Shown one piece after another: positions 44,970 to 53,996 of a stretch of DNA of 64,000 bases (positions are counted from its first letter, which is position 1; each line of letters begins with the position of its first letter). The stretch is from Lysobacter arenosi (GTDB lineage: Bacteria; Pseudomonadota; Gammaproteobacteria; Xanthomonadales; Xanthomonadaceae). Both the position numbers and the translations under genes were made by a program. Under the pieces are notes generated by a model. It had not been told where the DNA came from, did not search any database, and saw only the letters and a list, made by a program, of their open reading frames with translations. The stretch lies in NCBI RefSeq assembly GCF_016613475.2, contig NZ_CP071517.1, positions 1,426,001 to 1,490,000 on the forward strand. The letters are read 5' to 3'.

Positions 44970-46478
44970 ATGCCGCCCAGACAGCACAACCTCACCGAGG
45001 GCCCGATCGGCCGCAACCTGCTGGCATTCTCGCTGCCGATCCTCGCCGGCAACGTCGCGCAGTCCCTCAATGGCTCGGTGAACGCGGTCTGGGTCGGGCG
45101 CTTCCTCGGCGAGGAAGCGCTGACCGCCACGGCCAACGCCAACAACATCATGTTCTTCCTGCTCGGGTCGGTGTTCGGCTTCGGCATGGCGGCGACCATC
45201 CTGATCGCACAGGCGATCGGATCGCGCGACATCACCCAGGCGCGGCGCGTGATGGGTTCCAGCGCGACCTTCTTCATCGGCCTGTCGATCGCGATCGCGG
45301 CGCTGGGCTGGTGGCTGTCGCGGTACCTGCTGGCGGCGATGGGCACACCCGCCGCCTCGCTTCAGCTTGCCGAGGATTACCTGCAGGTGATCTTCCTGGC
45401 GATGCCGATCCTGTACACATTCGCCTTCATCACCGCGGCACTGCGCGGCGCCGGCGATTCGCGCACGCCGTTCCGCTTCCTGCTGGTGTCGGTGCTGCTC
45501 GACATCGCCTTCAACCCGCTGCTGATCTTCGGCCTGGGTCCGTTCCCGAAGCTCGGCATCGCCGGCTCGGCATGGTCGACCCTGCTGGCGCAGGCGCTGA
45601 CCCTCGCCGCGCTGCTGGTGTACCTGCGCCACAAGCGCCATCCGCTGTGGCTGGGCCGGCGCGACGCCCACATGTTCCGGATCGACCTGACGATCCTGCG
45701 CGCGCTCGTGGTCAAGGGCGTGCCGATGGGCCTGCAGATGGTGCTGATCTCGCTGGCGATGATCGCGATGATGTCGATGGTCAACCACTACGGCACCGAC
45801 ACGACGGCCGCCTACGGCGCCGCGCTGCAGCTGTGGACCTACGTGCAGATGCCGGCGATGGCGATCGGCGCGGCGTGCTCGTCGATGGCCGCGCAGAACG
45901 TCGGCGCCAATCGCTGGGACCGGGTGTCGGCCACCGCCAAGGCCGGCGTGCTGTTCAACTTCCTGCTCACCGGCGCGATCATCGTTCCGCTGATCGTGTT
46001 CGACCGCTGGACGCTGGCGCTGTTCCTGCCCGAGGGCAGCAGCGCGCTCGAGGTCGCGCGCCATCTCAACCACATCTCGGTGTGGTCGTTCCTGTTCTTC
46101 GGCGTCACCTTCGTAGTCTCCGGCGTGGTGCGCTCCACTGGCGCGGTGATACCACCGCTGCTGATCCTGGCGCTGGCGTTGTGGGGCATACGCGTGCCGT
46201 TCGCCAACCTGCTGCAACCCACGTTCGGCCCGGATGCGATCTGGTGGAGCTTCCCGGTCAGCGCGCTGTGCTCGATGCTGCTGGCGCTGTCGTACTACCG
46301 CTGGGGCAACTGGCGCAGGGCGCGGATGCTGCCGCCGGATCCGCACGAGGTCGCGGTGCCGGCCGAAGTGCCGGCCACGCCGCCGTCGCCGGTGGCCGAC
46401 CCGAGCGCGGAAACGGATGAGGACGTTGCCGCCGGCCTCGCCTTGTCGACGGCCGCCAGCGCCGACACCAAGCCTTAG
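44970..46478 (+). CDS. MATE-family multidrug efflux pump
   Basis: 502 aa with 12 predicted membrane helices in two related halves. Typical MATE features are LPILAGNVAQSLNGSVNAVWVGRFLGEEALTA in helix 1, the GFGMAATILIAQAIGSRD segment, and ALRGAGDSRTPFRF. It exports cationic drugs or metabolites by Na+ or H+ antiport. The ~35-residue C-terminal tail is Ala/Pro/Asp rich and dispensable-looking. No regulator gene is adjacent. Its stop is only seven bases from the end of the convergent Mut7-C gene. Confidence 0.9.
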   Translation: MPPRQHNLTEGPIGRNLLAFSLPILAGNVAQSLNGSVNAVWVGRFLGEEALTATANANNIMFFLLGSVFGFGMAATILIAQAIGSRDITQARRVMGSSATFFIGLSIAIAALGWWLSRYLLAAMGTPAASLQLAEDYLQVIFLAMPILYTFAFITAALRGAGDSRTPFRFLLVSVLLDIAFNPLLIFGLGPFPKLGIAGSAWSTLLAQALTLAALLVYLRHKRHPLWLGRRDAHMFRIDLTILRALVVKGVPMGLQMVLISLAMIAMMSMVNHYGTDTTAAYGAALQLWTYVQMPAMAIGAACSSMAAQNVGANRWDRVSATAKAGVLFNFLLTGAIIVPLIVFDRWTLALFLPEGSSALEVARHLNHISVWSFLFFGVTFVVSGVVRSTGAVIPPLLILALALWGIRVPFANLLQPTFGPDAIWWSFPVSALCSMLLALSYYRWGNWRRARMLPPDPHEVAVPAEVPATPPSPVADPSAETDEDVAAGLALSTAASADTKP

Positions 46479-46485
46479 CGTTGCC

Positions 46486-47256
46486 CTAGACCACCACACC
46501 GACTTCGGCCAGTCGCTGCCGAAGTCGCTGCAGATGGCTGCCGGGCCAGTAGACCTGGCGGCAATGCGCGCACTGGCTCATCGAGTCGTGCCGGCAGCCC
46601 ATCTGCGCGTGCAGCCGCTCTGCCGCGTCGCCATAGAGCAACTCCACCGGTCCATTGCAGCGCGCGCATCGCGTGAACGGCGCGATGCGCGCGTCGAGCT
46701 GGAAGCGATCGCAGACCTCGCGCAGTTGCCGGCGCGGGTCGGTGGCATGCAGGAAGGCGCCGTGCGTCAGCGCCGAGCGCTTGAGCAGTCCCTTGTCGCG
46801 GCTGAGCAGCGTGCGCCGCTGCGCGCGCGAGATCGCCAGCAACTCATCATCGTCGTAGTCGTTGCGGTAGAGCGTGTCGAAGCCGAGCAGTCGCAGATAC
46901 GCGGCCAGTCGTCCCAGGTGCACGTCAAGCACGAAGCGCGGCTCGCGCAGGGGCTTCGGACGCAGCCGGCAAGCATCACCGAGCTCGAATCGTTCGAACA
47001 TCGGATACACCGCCACGCGTTCGCCACCGTGCAGGCGATGGGCGAAGCCCACCGGCGCGCCATCGACCAGGATCAGGTCGACCTCAGTGTGCGGCACACC
47101 CAGCGATTCGATGCGGTCCTTGACCGTCGGCGTGCCGTCGAAGGCGTGCACGAAGCTGCGCTTCCTGCGCTCGGGCGCCAGGAAATCGCACAGCTCCTCG
47201 TAGAAGCGGAATTCGCATTGGCGAAGCAGGCTCGCCAAGGTGCACTCCCAGGGCAA
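46486..47256 (-). CDS. Mut7-C RNase-domain protein with ubiquitin-like N-terminus
   Basis: 256 aa. Residues ~15-90 resemble the Mut7-C ubiquitin-like domain (FRFYEELCDFLAPERRK; GVPHTEVDLILVDG). Residues ~105-250 are the Mut7-C PIN-like nuclease: FVLDVHLGRLAAYLRLLGFD, DDDELLAIS, TLLSRDKGL supply the acidic residues. A C-terminal treble-clef/zinc ribbon has two CxxC pairs (CARC ... CAHC). It is predicted to cleave RNA, role unknown; family members often carry this fusion in bacteria. The start at 47256 is tentative, and a TTG further in is also possible. Confidence 0.82.
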   Translation of the reverse strand: MPWECTLASLLRQCEFRFYEELCDFLAPERRKRSFVHAFDGTPTVKDRIESLGVPHTEVDLILVDGAPVGFAHRLHGGERVAVYPMFERFELGDACRLRPKPLREPRFVLDVHLGRLAAYLRLLGFDTLYRNDYDDDELLAISRAQRRTLLSRDKGLLKRSALTHGAFLHATDPRRQLREVCDRFQLDARIAPFTRCARCNGPVELLYGDAAERLHAQMGCRHDSMSQCAHCRQVYWPGSHLQRLRQRLAEVGVVV

Positions 47257-47304
47257 CGAACGATCGCGATTGCGAGCGTACGCCGATGCGGGGACACAAA
47301 TGCA

Positions 47305-47328
47305 AACGGCCGCCCTGGGGCGGCCGTT
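47305..47328 (-). terminator. Terminator of the rpsP-rplS operon
   Basis: A 10-bp perfect stem AACGGCCGCC/GGCGGCCGTT with a 4-base loop. On the minus strand it is followed by TTTGCATTTGTG. It lies about 50 bp past the rplS stop. Confidence 0.8.
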
Positions 47329-47376
47329 GCAGTTCGCAGCAGGCTGGAGGCCTGCGCGGGATATTCTCGAGCCCGA

Positions 47377-47757
47377 TTACTCGGACTTGGCGTAAGCCGC
47401 GAGATCTTCCTTGATGCGGGCCTTCTTGCCCTTGAGACCGCGCAGGTAGTACAGCTTGCCGGCGCGGACCTTGCCACGGCGCTTCACGTCGACCGAAGCG
47501 ATCGTGGAGCTGTGGGTCTGGAAGACGCGCTCGACGCCGAAGCCGTGCGAGATCTTGCGGACGGTGAACGACGAGTTCAGGCCGGCGTTCTTGATCGCGA
47601 TGACCACGCCTTCATAGGCCTGGACGCGCTCGCGGTTGCCTTCCTTGACCTTGACGTTGACGACGATGGTGTCGCCCTGGCTGAAGTCGGGCAGCTGACG
47701 CTGGATCTGCTCGGCTTCGAAATTCTGGAGAAGCGTGTGGATCGACGGATTGTTCAT
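47377..47757 (-). CDS. rplS: 50S ribosomal protein L19
   Basis: 126 aa. The family sequence is clear: [33 protein letters not shown], the [20 protein letters not shown] core, and the basic [26 protein letters not shown] tail that contacts 23S rRNA at the subunit interface. It is the last gene of rpsP-rimM-trmD-rplS. A 121-bp gap from trmD contains a perfect TATAAT on the minus strand (47857-47852) without a good -35, so an extra internal promoter is possible. Confidence 0.98.
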   Translation of the reverse strand: MNNPSIHTLLQNFEAEQIQRQLPDFSQGDTIVVNVKVKEGNRERVQAYEGVVIAIKNAGLNSSFTVRKISHGFGVERVFQTHSSTIASVDVKRRGKVRAGKLYYLRGLKGKKARIKEDLAAYAKSE

Positions 47758-47878
47758 GGCTTTGGCCTGTTTGATTCGTTATAGCGCGAGTGCACGTGGA
47801 CCCGCGTCTGGCAGGGCTGAAACTAAGGGGTGGAACTAATGGAAGCCGCGAATTATAACGGCTTTTTTCCTTGCGTGG

Positions 47879-48691
47879 CTAGGACTTGGCCCTGACGGGG
47901 CCGGGCTCGGAAGCGGTCACCGCAGGCACCGTGTCCGCTTTGCCCCCGTCGCCTGCCGCCAGCTCGGCCTTGTAGGTCGCCAGCAGCTTGCGGTCGGCCT
48001 TGGACAGGCTGGCCTCGTCGAGCAGGTCCGGCCGCCGTTGCCAGGTCCGGCCCAGCGCCTGCATCCGCCGCCAGGCGGCGATATGGGCGTGGTTGCCCGA
48101 GAGCAGCACCTCCGGCACCGAACCCAGCTCGTGCTCGATCGGCCGGCTGTAGTGCGGGCAGTCCAGCAGCCCGTCTTCGAAGCTGTCCTGGACGGCCGAC
48201 TCGGCATCGCCGAGCACGCCCTCGCGCAGCCGCGCTACCGCATCGACGACCACCGCCGCGGCCAGCTCGCCACCCGACAGGACGTAGTCGCCGATCGAAA
48301 TCTCCTCGTCGACTTCGGCCTGGATCAGGCGCTCGTCGATGCCCTCGTAGCGCCCGCACAGGAGAATCAGGCGCTCGCGTGCAGCCAGCTCGCGGACCTT
48401 GGCCTGGGTCAGGGGCACGCCCTGCGGACTCAGGTAGACGACCCTGGCCGGCGCCGGATCGGCTGCGCGCGCAGCCTGCAGGCTGGCGCGCAACGGGTCG
48501 ATCAGCATCACCATGCCGGGGCCGCCGCCACAGGGGCGGTCGTCGACGCGGCGGTAGTTGCCTTCGGCGTAGTCGCGCGGATTCCAGCCATGCAGCGACA
48601 GCAGGCCACGCTCGCCCGCACGCCCGACCACGCCAAACGCGGCGCACTGGGCGACGAACTCGGGGAACAGGCTGATGACGTCGATGCGCAT
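47879..48691 (-). CDS. trmD: tRNA (guanine-37-N1)-methyltransferase
   Basis: 270 aa, SPOUT-class methyltransferase with the trefoil-knot motifs [33 protein letters not shown] and [13 protein letters not shown]. It methylates G37 next to the anticodon in tRNAs reading CUN, CCN and CGG, preventing +1 frameshifts. It starts 11 bp after the rimM stop. The C-terminal ~25 residues ([19 protein letters not shown]) are an extension beyond the usual ~245-aa core. Confidence 0.97.
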   Translation of the reverse strand: MRIDVISLFPEFVAQCAAFGVVGRAGERGLLSLHGWNPRDYAEGNYRRVDDRPCGGGPGMVMLIDPLRASLQAARAADPAPARVVYLSPQGVPLTQAKVRELAARERLILLCGRYEGIDERLIQAEVDEEISIGDYVLSGGELAAAVVVDAVARLREGVLGDAESAVQDSFEDGLLDCPHYSRPIEHELGSVPEVLLSGNHAHIAAWRRMQALGRTWQRRPDLLDEASLSKADRKLLATYKAELAAGDGGKADTVPAVTASEPGPVRAKS

Positions 48692-48702
48692 GGCAGGTCG
48701 AA

Positions 48703-49233
48703 CTAGAACTCAGGGTCCCAGTCGACGGTGACCACGTTGTTCTCGAAATCCACCGACGTGACGTACTGGGGAACCACGAACGGAATCATCCGCTCGCGTT
48801 CGTCATCGCGCGCGACCAGCACGTCGTTGGCGCCGGTGGCAAAGATGTGCGAGACCACGCCCAGCGACACGCCGTCGACGGTGACCACGCGCAGCCCTTC
48901 CAGGTCGACCCAGTAGTACTCGCCTTCGCTCGGCGGCGGCAGCGCCGAACGCGGAACGTAGATCTCGGTGCCGCGCATCGCCTCGATGGCGTCGCGGTCG
49001 ATGACATCGGGAAAATTGGCAACGGTGTACTTGCCTTGTTGCTTTCCGCGCACGCCACGCAGCTCGCGCTCGTTGCCCTGCGGGTCGCGCAGGATCCACG
49101 GCTGGTAGCTGAAGATTGCAGCGCGCGGCTCGGTCCAGGACTCGAGCTTTGCTTCGCCACGAATGCCAAAGGCGCCGGACACCCTGCCTAGCAGGATGCG
49201 GCGCCCTGGGCGCTCCTCGGAGGAGCCAGTCAT
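48703..49233 (-). CDS. rimM: 16S rRNA processing protein RimM
   Basis: 176 aa. The N-terminal RimM barrel ([23 protein letters not shown]) is followed by a PRC-barrel domain ([36 protein letters not shown] ... IPFVVPQYV). It binds S19 and helps 30S head maturation. Position between rpsP and trmD is as in most proteobacteria. Confidence 0.97.
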   Translation of the reverse strand: MTGSSEERPGRRILLGRVSGAFGIRGEAKLESWTEPRAAIFSYQPWILRDPQGNERELRGVRGKQQGKYTVANFPDVIDRDAIEAMRGTEIYVPRSALPPPSEGEYYWVDLEGLRVVTVDGVSLGVVSHIFATGANDVLVARDDERERMIPFVVPQYVTSVDFENNVVTVDWDPEF

Positions 49234-49279
49234 GCAGGTGCTCTAGGCAGCGGCCGCGCGGTCAGGCGCGGCCGGCAGA

Positions 49280-49537
49280 TCAGGCTGCGGTCGCGGCCTT
49301 GGCCGCTTCCTTGTACAGCACGGCGACCTTGTCGGTCAGCTGCGCGCCGTTGCCAACCCAGTGAGCGATGCGCTCGACGTTGAGCTCGACGCGCTTCTCG
49401 GCGCCCTGGGCGACCGGGTTGTAGAAGCCGACGCGCTCGATGTTGCGGCCGTCACGGGCGTTGCGGCTGTCGGTGACGATGACGTGGTAGAACGGACGCT
49501 TCTTGGCGCCGCCGCGTGCGAGACGAATCTTGACCAT
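49280..49537 (-). CDS. rpsP: 30S ribosomal protein S16
   Basis: 85 aa from the ATG at 49537; the frame open upstream to 49588 does not match the family, which begins [10 protein letters not shown]. The [26 protein letters not shown] core is invariant. AGGA precedes the ATG by about 11 bases. It is the first gene of the operon, with a candidate promoter at 49591-49619. Confidence 0.97.
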   Translation of the reverse strand: MVKIRLARGGAKKRPFYHVIVTDSRNARDGRNIERVGFYNPVAQGAEKRVELNVERIAHWVGNGAQLTDKVAVLYKEAAKAATAA

Positions 49538-49590
49538 GGTTCGGTAGTTCCTGTGTTGCCCAGTCGCCGGAATGGCGAGGTAAGCCAAAA

Positions 49591-49619
49591 AGTATAAGCC
49601 ATTGATCCGGGTCAGGAAA
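49591..49619 (-). promoter_or_regulatory. Candidate promoter of the rpsP operon
   Basis: Minus-strand TATACT (-10, 49596-49591) with a weak TTTCCT (-35, 49619-49614) at 17-bp spacing, in the 105-bp gap after ffh. It gives a leader of roughly 45-50 bases before rpsP. Confidence 0.45.
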
Positions 49620-49642
49620 GCCCCCGGACTTGTCTGAACGGC

Positions 49643-51010
49643 TTACCTGAACGGCATGCCGCCGCGGGCGCCCATCATGCCCTTCATGCCCCGCATCAGG
49701 CCCTTCATGCCGCCGCCGGACAGCTTGCTCATCATCTTTTCCATCTGCTGGAACTGCTTCATGAGCTTGTTGACGTCGGCCGGGGTCAGGCCGGCGCCCT
49801 TGGCGATGCGGGCGCGGCGCGAGCCGTTCAGCAGCGCCGGGTTGCGGCGCTCCTTCTTGGTCATCGAATTGATGATGGCCACCATCCGCGGCACTTCCTT
49901 GCCGGTGACCTCGCTCTTCACCGAATCCGGGATCTGGCCCATGCCCGGCAGCTTGTCCATGAGGCCGTGCAGGCCGCCCATGTTCTGCATCTGCTCGAGC
50001 TGGTCCTTCATGTCGTTGAGGTCGAACTTCTTGCCCTTGGCGACCTTCTCGGCGAGCTTCTGCGCCTTGTCCTTGTCGACCTGCTGCTCGACCTGTTCGA
50101 CCAGCGACAGCACGTCGCCCATGTCGAGGATGCGGCTGGCGATGCGGTCCGGGTGGAACACGTCGAGGCCGTCGGGCTTCTCGCCGGTGCCGATGAACTT
50201 GATCGGGCGCTGGGTGATGTAGCGCACCGACAGCGCGGCGCCGCCACGGGCGTCACCATCGGTCTTGGTCAGCACCACGCCGGTCAGCGGCAGCGCTTCA
50301 CCGAAATGCTTGGCGGTGACCGCGGCGTCCTGGCCGGTCATCGAGTCGACCACGAACAGCGTTTCCACCGGCTTGACCGCGGCGTGCAGCGCCTTGATCT
50401 CGGCCATCATCGCTTCGTCGATGCTGGTGCGGCCGGCGGTGTCGACCAGCAGCACGTCGACGTAGGACTTGCGCGCATCGTCGATGGCGGCCTTGACGAT
50501 CGCCTCGGGCTTCTGGTCGGCGCTCGACGGGAAGAACAGCACGTCGACCTGCTGCGCCAGCGTCTTGAGCTGCTCGATCGCGGCCGGACGGTAGACGTCG
50601 GCCGACACCACCATCACCTTCTTCTTGCGCTTTTCCTTCAGGTGCTTGGCGAGCTTGGCCACCGTGGTGGTCTTGCCCGCGCCCTGCAGGCCGGCCATCA
50701 GGATCACGGCCGGTGCCGGCACGTTGAGGTTGAGGTCGGACGCGGCCGAGCCCATCACCGCCGACATTTCGTCGCGGACGATCTTGATCAGCGCCTGGCC
50801 CGGGGTCAGCGACTTGAGCACTTCCTGGCCGACCGCGCGCACCTTGATGCGCTCGATCAGGGCCTGCACCACCGGCAGGGCCACGTCGGCCTCGAGCAGG
50901 GCGATGCGGACTTCGCGCAGCGACTCGCGGATGTTCTCCTCGGTCAGCCGGCCACGGCCGCGAAGGCGCTCGATGGTGCCGGAGAGACGTTGGGTCAGGG
51001 ATTCGAACAT
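49643..51010 (-). CDS. ffh: Signal recognition particle protein Ffh
   Basis: 455 aa from the ATG at 51010 (family start MFESLTQRLSG); the upstream frame to 51052 is discarded. N and G domains hold GLQGAGKTTT (P-loop, ~residue 105), DVYRPAAIEQL, DTAGRTS and TKTDGDARGG. The Met-rich M domain (~300-455; GMGQIPDSV, MTKKERRNPALLNGSRRARIAKGAG) binds 4.5S RNA and signal sequences. It delivers inner-membrane proteins to FtsY/SecYEG. It is divergent from ypjD, as in many gammaproteobacteria. Confidence 0.97.
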   Translation of the reverse strand: MFESLTQRLSGTIERLRGRGRLTEENIRESLREVRIALLEADVALPVVQALIERIKVRAVGQEVLKSLTPGQALIKIVRDEMSAVMGSAASDLNLNVPAPAVILMAGLQGAGKTTTVAKLAKHLKEKRKKKVMVVSADVYRPAAIEQLKTLAQQVDVLFFPSSADQKPEAIVKAAIDDARKSYVDVLLVDTAGRTSIDEAMMAEIKALHAAVKPVETLFVVDSMTGQDAAVTAKHFGEALPLTGVVLTKTDGDARGGAALSVRYITQRPIKFIGTGEKPDGLDVFHPDRIASRILDMGDVLSLVEQVEQQVDKDKAQKLAEKVAKGKKFDLNDMKDQLEQMQNMGGLHGLMDKLPGMGQIPDSVKSEVTGKEVPRMVAIINSMTKKERRNPALLNGSRRARIAKGAGLTPADVNKLMKQFQQMEKMMSKLSGGGMKGLMRGMKGMMGARGGMPFR

Positions 51011-51112
51011 GCGGGGGATACCTGCGGGTCGCGCGGACGCGGGATGGATCAAAGCGGGGCGCGAAGTATAGCTCTGCTGCGGTTCGTCTCGCGGCTATGC
51101 GACACTGCGGCG

Positions 51113-51904
51113 ATGACAATCGTTCTCATCGCCATCGCCCTGTACCTGCTGGCCACCGTCCTGCTCGTCACCGGGGTGCGCCAGCAACCGCCGCGACAGT
51201 CGCGCGTGTGGCTGTTGCCGGCCGTGGCCGGCGTGCTGCTGCATGCCCTCGCCCACCTGATTGCGTGGCACCAGGCCGGCGGCGCCGACCTGCACTTCTA
51301 TGCGGCGCTGTCGCTGGTCGGGCTGGGCATGGCCGCGCTGACCGCCCTGGTCGGCGCAGGCGGGCGCATGGCCGCGCTGGGCGTGATCGTGTTCCCGCTG
51401 GCCGCACTGACCCTGTTCGGCTACCAGCACCACGGCCACATCATTGCCGAGCGCCTGGACTGGCGCCTGCAGCTGCACGCGTGGTTCGCCCTGCTCGCCT
51501 ACGCGACGCTGGCTATCGCCGCACTGCTGGCGGTGATGCTGTGGCTGCAGGAACGCGCGCTGCGCCGGCGCGAGTTCCACCAGTGGCTGCGCGCCCTGCC
51601 GCCGCTGGTGGAGCTGGAGACGCTGCTGTTCCGCACGATCGCGGTGGGCTTCGTCCTGCTCACGGCGACCCTGCTGACCGGCGTGTTGTTCGTCGAGAGC
51701 CTGTTTGCCCAGCACCTGGTCCACAAGACCGTCCTGAGCGTGCTGTCCTGGCTCGTCTTCGGCGGCCTGCTGCTGGGCCGCTGGCGTTACGGCTGGCGTG
51801 GCGGCACCGCCGTGCGCTGGACCCTGACGGCCATGGCGCTGCTGGTCCTGGCCTTCTTCGGCAGCAAGTTCGTCCTCGAGCTGGTCCTCGGCCGCCCCGC
51901 CTGA
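51113..51904 (+). CDS. Cytochrome c assembly-type inner-membrane protein (YpjD/CcsA-like)
   Basis: 263 aa from the ATG at 51113. About eight transmembrane helices spanning nearly the whole length, with conserved His residues (HALAHLIAWH, QLHAWFALLAYATL, LVHKTVLSVLSWLVF) typical of the CcsA/HemX family, proteins that handle haem. It has the usual neighbourhood next to ffh. The exact role of this stand-alone member is unsettled; a stress-related or haem-related membrane role is inferred from the family. It ends about 90 bp before the marR start. Confidence 0.85.
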   Translation: MTIVLIAIALYLLATVLLVTGVRQQPPRQSRVWLLPAVAGVLLHALAHLIAWHQAGGADLHFYAALSLVGLGMAALTALVGAGGRMAALGVIVFPLAALTLFGYQHHGHIIAERLDWRLQLHAWFALLAYATLAIAALLAVMLWLQERALRRREFHQWLRALPPLVELETLLFRTIAVGFVLLTATLLTGVLFVESLFAQHLVHKTVLSVLSWLVFGGLLLGRWRYGWRGGTAVRWTLTAMALLVLAFFGSKFVLELVLGRPA

Positions 51905-51945
51905 ACCCTGTTCAGCTGGCGCAACCCGGCGTTCCATTGCTGAAA

Positions 51946-51985
51946 CAATATTTGCATTGACAACTATTGCGCGGGCGAACAAAAT
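51946..51985 (+). promoter_or_regulatory. Promoter and candidate operator of the marR-emrAB operon
   Basis: A perfect -35 TTGACA (51957-51962), 17-bp spacer and CAAAAT -10 (51980-51985). The -35 is bracketed by the inverted pair CAATA (51946-51950) and TATTG (51965-51969), a possible MarR site. The -10 ends only eight bases before the marR ATG, so the mRNA would start at or near the ATG. Confidence 0.55.
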
Positions 51986-51993
51986 TTCGCCCC

Positions 51994-52449
51994 ATGAAAA
52001 CGCTACCCATCGCCGCCTGCAGCGGTTCGACCCTCGGACTGCTGTTCAGGCAGGTCCGCGACGCCATGTGGGGACGGATGGAGTACGAGCTGGCAAACGC
52101 CGGCCATGAGCTGACTTTCAGCCAGTACATCACCCTCAAGCTGCTGTCCTTCGGCCCCGCCGGCGTTACCGACCTGGCCCGCGCCGCCGAGCTCAACCCA
52201 GGCGCGATGACGCGCCTGCTCGACAAGCTCGAAGCGCGCGGCATCGTCGCGCGCGTGGCCGACCCGGCCGACCGCCGCGGCATCAACATCAACCTGACCG
52301 AAGCCGGCCAGGCCATGTGGCTCGACGTCAACCAGTGCGGCCAGCGCGTTCGCGAACGCGCCATGGACGGCATGGACGATGCCCAGCGCGAACTGCTGAT
52401 GCGGATGCTCGAGCAAGTCCGCGACAACCTTTCCCTTTCCGACACCTGA
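51994..52449 (+). CDS. MarR-family transcriptional regulator
   Basis: 151 aa from the ATG at 51994. No ribosome site precedes it, fitting a leaderless transcript; a TTG at 51967 would lie inside the promoter. Winged helix-turn-helix: LTFSQYITLKLLSFGPAGVTDLARAAELNPGAMTRLLDKLEARGIVARVADPADRRGININLTEAG, with the wing residues DPADRR. It probably represses its own operon (nodT, emrA, emrB) until it binds a lipophilic compound, as EmrR/MprA does. The stop codon is two bases before the next ATG, so translation is coupled. Confidence 0.9.
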   Translation: MKTLPIAACSGSTLGLLFRQVRDAMWGRMEYELANAGHELTFSQYITLKLLSFGPAGVTDLARAAELNPGAMTRLLDKLEARGIVARVADPADRRGININLTEAGQAMWLDVNQCGQRVRERAMDGMDDAQRELLMRMLEQVRDNLSLSDT

Positions 52450-52451
52450 CC

Positions 52452-53996
52452 ATGACTCCCACTGCACTGCGCCCGCATCGCGGGCTGAAGCCCGTGCTCG
52501 CCGCACTGGCCGTTGCCGTCCTCGTCGCCGGCTGCGCGAGTTCGCGCGGTCTCGCGCCGGAAGGTAAGCCGCTCGATGCCGACAGCCTGCAGGCGCAACG
52601 CAGCCTGTCCGGTGCCGCTGCGTCCGATGCCGCCTTCCCGGCACAGGACTGGTGGACATCGCTCGGCGATGCCCAGCTCAATGCACTGATCGCCGAAGCA
52701 CTGGCCGGCACGCCGAACCTGGATGCCGCCGATGCGCGCGTGCGCCAGGCCATCGCCCAGGCCGGCCTTGCCGATGCCGCGCGCAAGCCCACCGTCGGCG
52801 CCGCGGCGCAGTATTCGGGCGTGCAGTTGCCGGAGACGCTCGCGCCGCCGCCGATTGGTGGCAGCTACCAGGGCGTCGGCATCCTCAACCTCAGCTTCAG
52901 CTACACCTTCGACCTGTGGGGCGGTGAGCGCGCACGCTGGCAGGCCGCCGTCGGCCAGGCGCGTGCAGCGGAAGTCGATGCACAAGCCGCGCGCCTGACG
53001 CTGTCGTCCGGCATCGCCCGCACCTATGTCGCACTGGCACAGGCGTTCGCCGCGCATGATGTCGCGCTCGCCGATCATGAGCGCGCGTCGGAACTGCTGG
53101 ACCTGGGTCGCCAGCGTGTCGCCGCCGGCCTCGACAACCAGTTGCAGATCCGCCAGGCCGAGAGCGCCGTGGCCAGTGCGCAGCAGCAGATCCAGGCCAG
53201 CGAGCACGAGATCGAAGTCGCCCGCAATGCGCTGGCTGCCCTGCTGGGCAAGGGGCCCGATCGCGGCCGCGACATCGCCCAGCCGGGCCTGCTTGCTGCC
53301 GCCTCGCCGAACGTGCCGTCGGTAGTGCCGAGTGAACTGTTGGGCCACCGTCCCGACGTAGTGGCCGCGCGCTGGCGAGTGGAAGCGTCGCAACAGGGCA
53401 TCAAGGCCAGCAAGGCGGCGTTCTACCCGACCGTCAACCTGGTCGCGATCGCCGGCGTAGCCGCCGGCAACCTCGGCGACCTGTTCTCCAGCGATGCCCT
53501 GATCTATGGCGGCGGCCCTGCCCTGACCTTGCCGATCTTCGACGGCGGCCGCCTGCGCAACCAGCTTGCCCGCAGCGATGCCGATTACGACCTCGCCGTG
53601 GCCAGCTACAACCAGACCCTGGTCGGCGCGCTGCGCGAAGTCGCCGATGCATTGCATGCGGCGCGCTCGCTCGATGGCCAGATCGTCTCGGCCACGCAGG
53701 CGCGTGACGCCGCGCAGGACGCGTGGAAGATCGCCACCGCGCGCTATCGCGCAGGCCTGGGCACGCAGCTCGACGTGCTGGCCGCGCAGCGTCCGCTGCT
53801 GGAAGCCGACCGCATCCTGACCGTGCTTCGCGCCCAGCGCCTGGCCGCCTCGATCGATCTCGACCGCGCCCTCGGCGGCGGTCTTGCACTGAACGCTCCC
53901 GGCTCCGACACCGCCTCCAATAACGCTGCCCCTAATAACGCTGCTCCTGATAGCGCTGCTCCTAATAACGATTTCGCCAAGGCCCCCACGCCATGA
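52452..53996 (+). CDS. Outer-membrane efflux lipoprotein (NodT/OprM family)
   Basis: 514 aa from the ATG at 52452. The lipoprotein signal ends VAGC (Cys28). Two tandem OEP repeats (residues ~75-260 and ~290-480) form the TolC-like barrel and alpha tunnel; WWTSLGDAQLNALIAEAL, LLGHRPDVVAARWRVEASQQGIKASKAAFYPTVNL and RYRAGLGTQLDVLAAQ are typical. It is the outer-membrane exit duct for EmrAB. The C-terminus carries an Asn-Ala-Pro repeat encoded by a 15-bp tandem repeat. It overlaps emrA by four bases. Confidence 0.93.
   Translation: MTPTALRPHRGLKPVLAALAVAVLVAGCASSRGLAPEGKPLDADSLQAQRSLSGAAASDAAFPAQDWWTSLGDAQLNALIAEALAGTPNLDAADARVRQAIAQAGLADAARKPTVGAAAQYSGVQLPETLAPPPIGGSYQGVGILNLSFSYTFDLWGGERARWQAAVGQARAAEVDAQAARLTLSSGIARTYVALAQAFAAHDVALADHERASELLDLGRQRVAAGLDNQLQIRQAESAVASAQQQIQASEHEIEVARNALAALLGKGPDRGRDIAQPGLLAAASPNVPSVVPSELLGHRPDVVAARWRVEASQQGIKASKAAFYPTVNLVAIAGVAAGNLGDLFSSDALIYGGGPALTLPIFDGGRLRNQLARSDADYDLAVASYNQTLVGALREVADALHAARSLDGQIVSATQARDAAQDAWKIATARYRAGLGTQLDVLAAQRPLLEADRILTVLRAQRLAASIDLDRALGGGLALNAPGSDTASNNAAPNNAAPDSAAPNNDFAKAPTP
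53919..53970 (+). repeat. 15-bp tandem repeat at the 3' end of nodT
   Basis: About 3.5 in-frame units near AATAACGCTGCTCCT, encoding NNAAP/DSAAP. AT-richer than its surroundings. It codes for a flexible periplasmic tail, and the copy number is likely variable. Confidence 0.85.
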
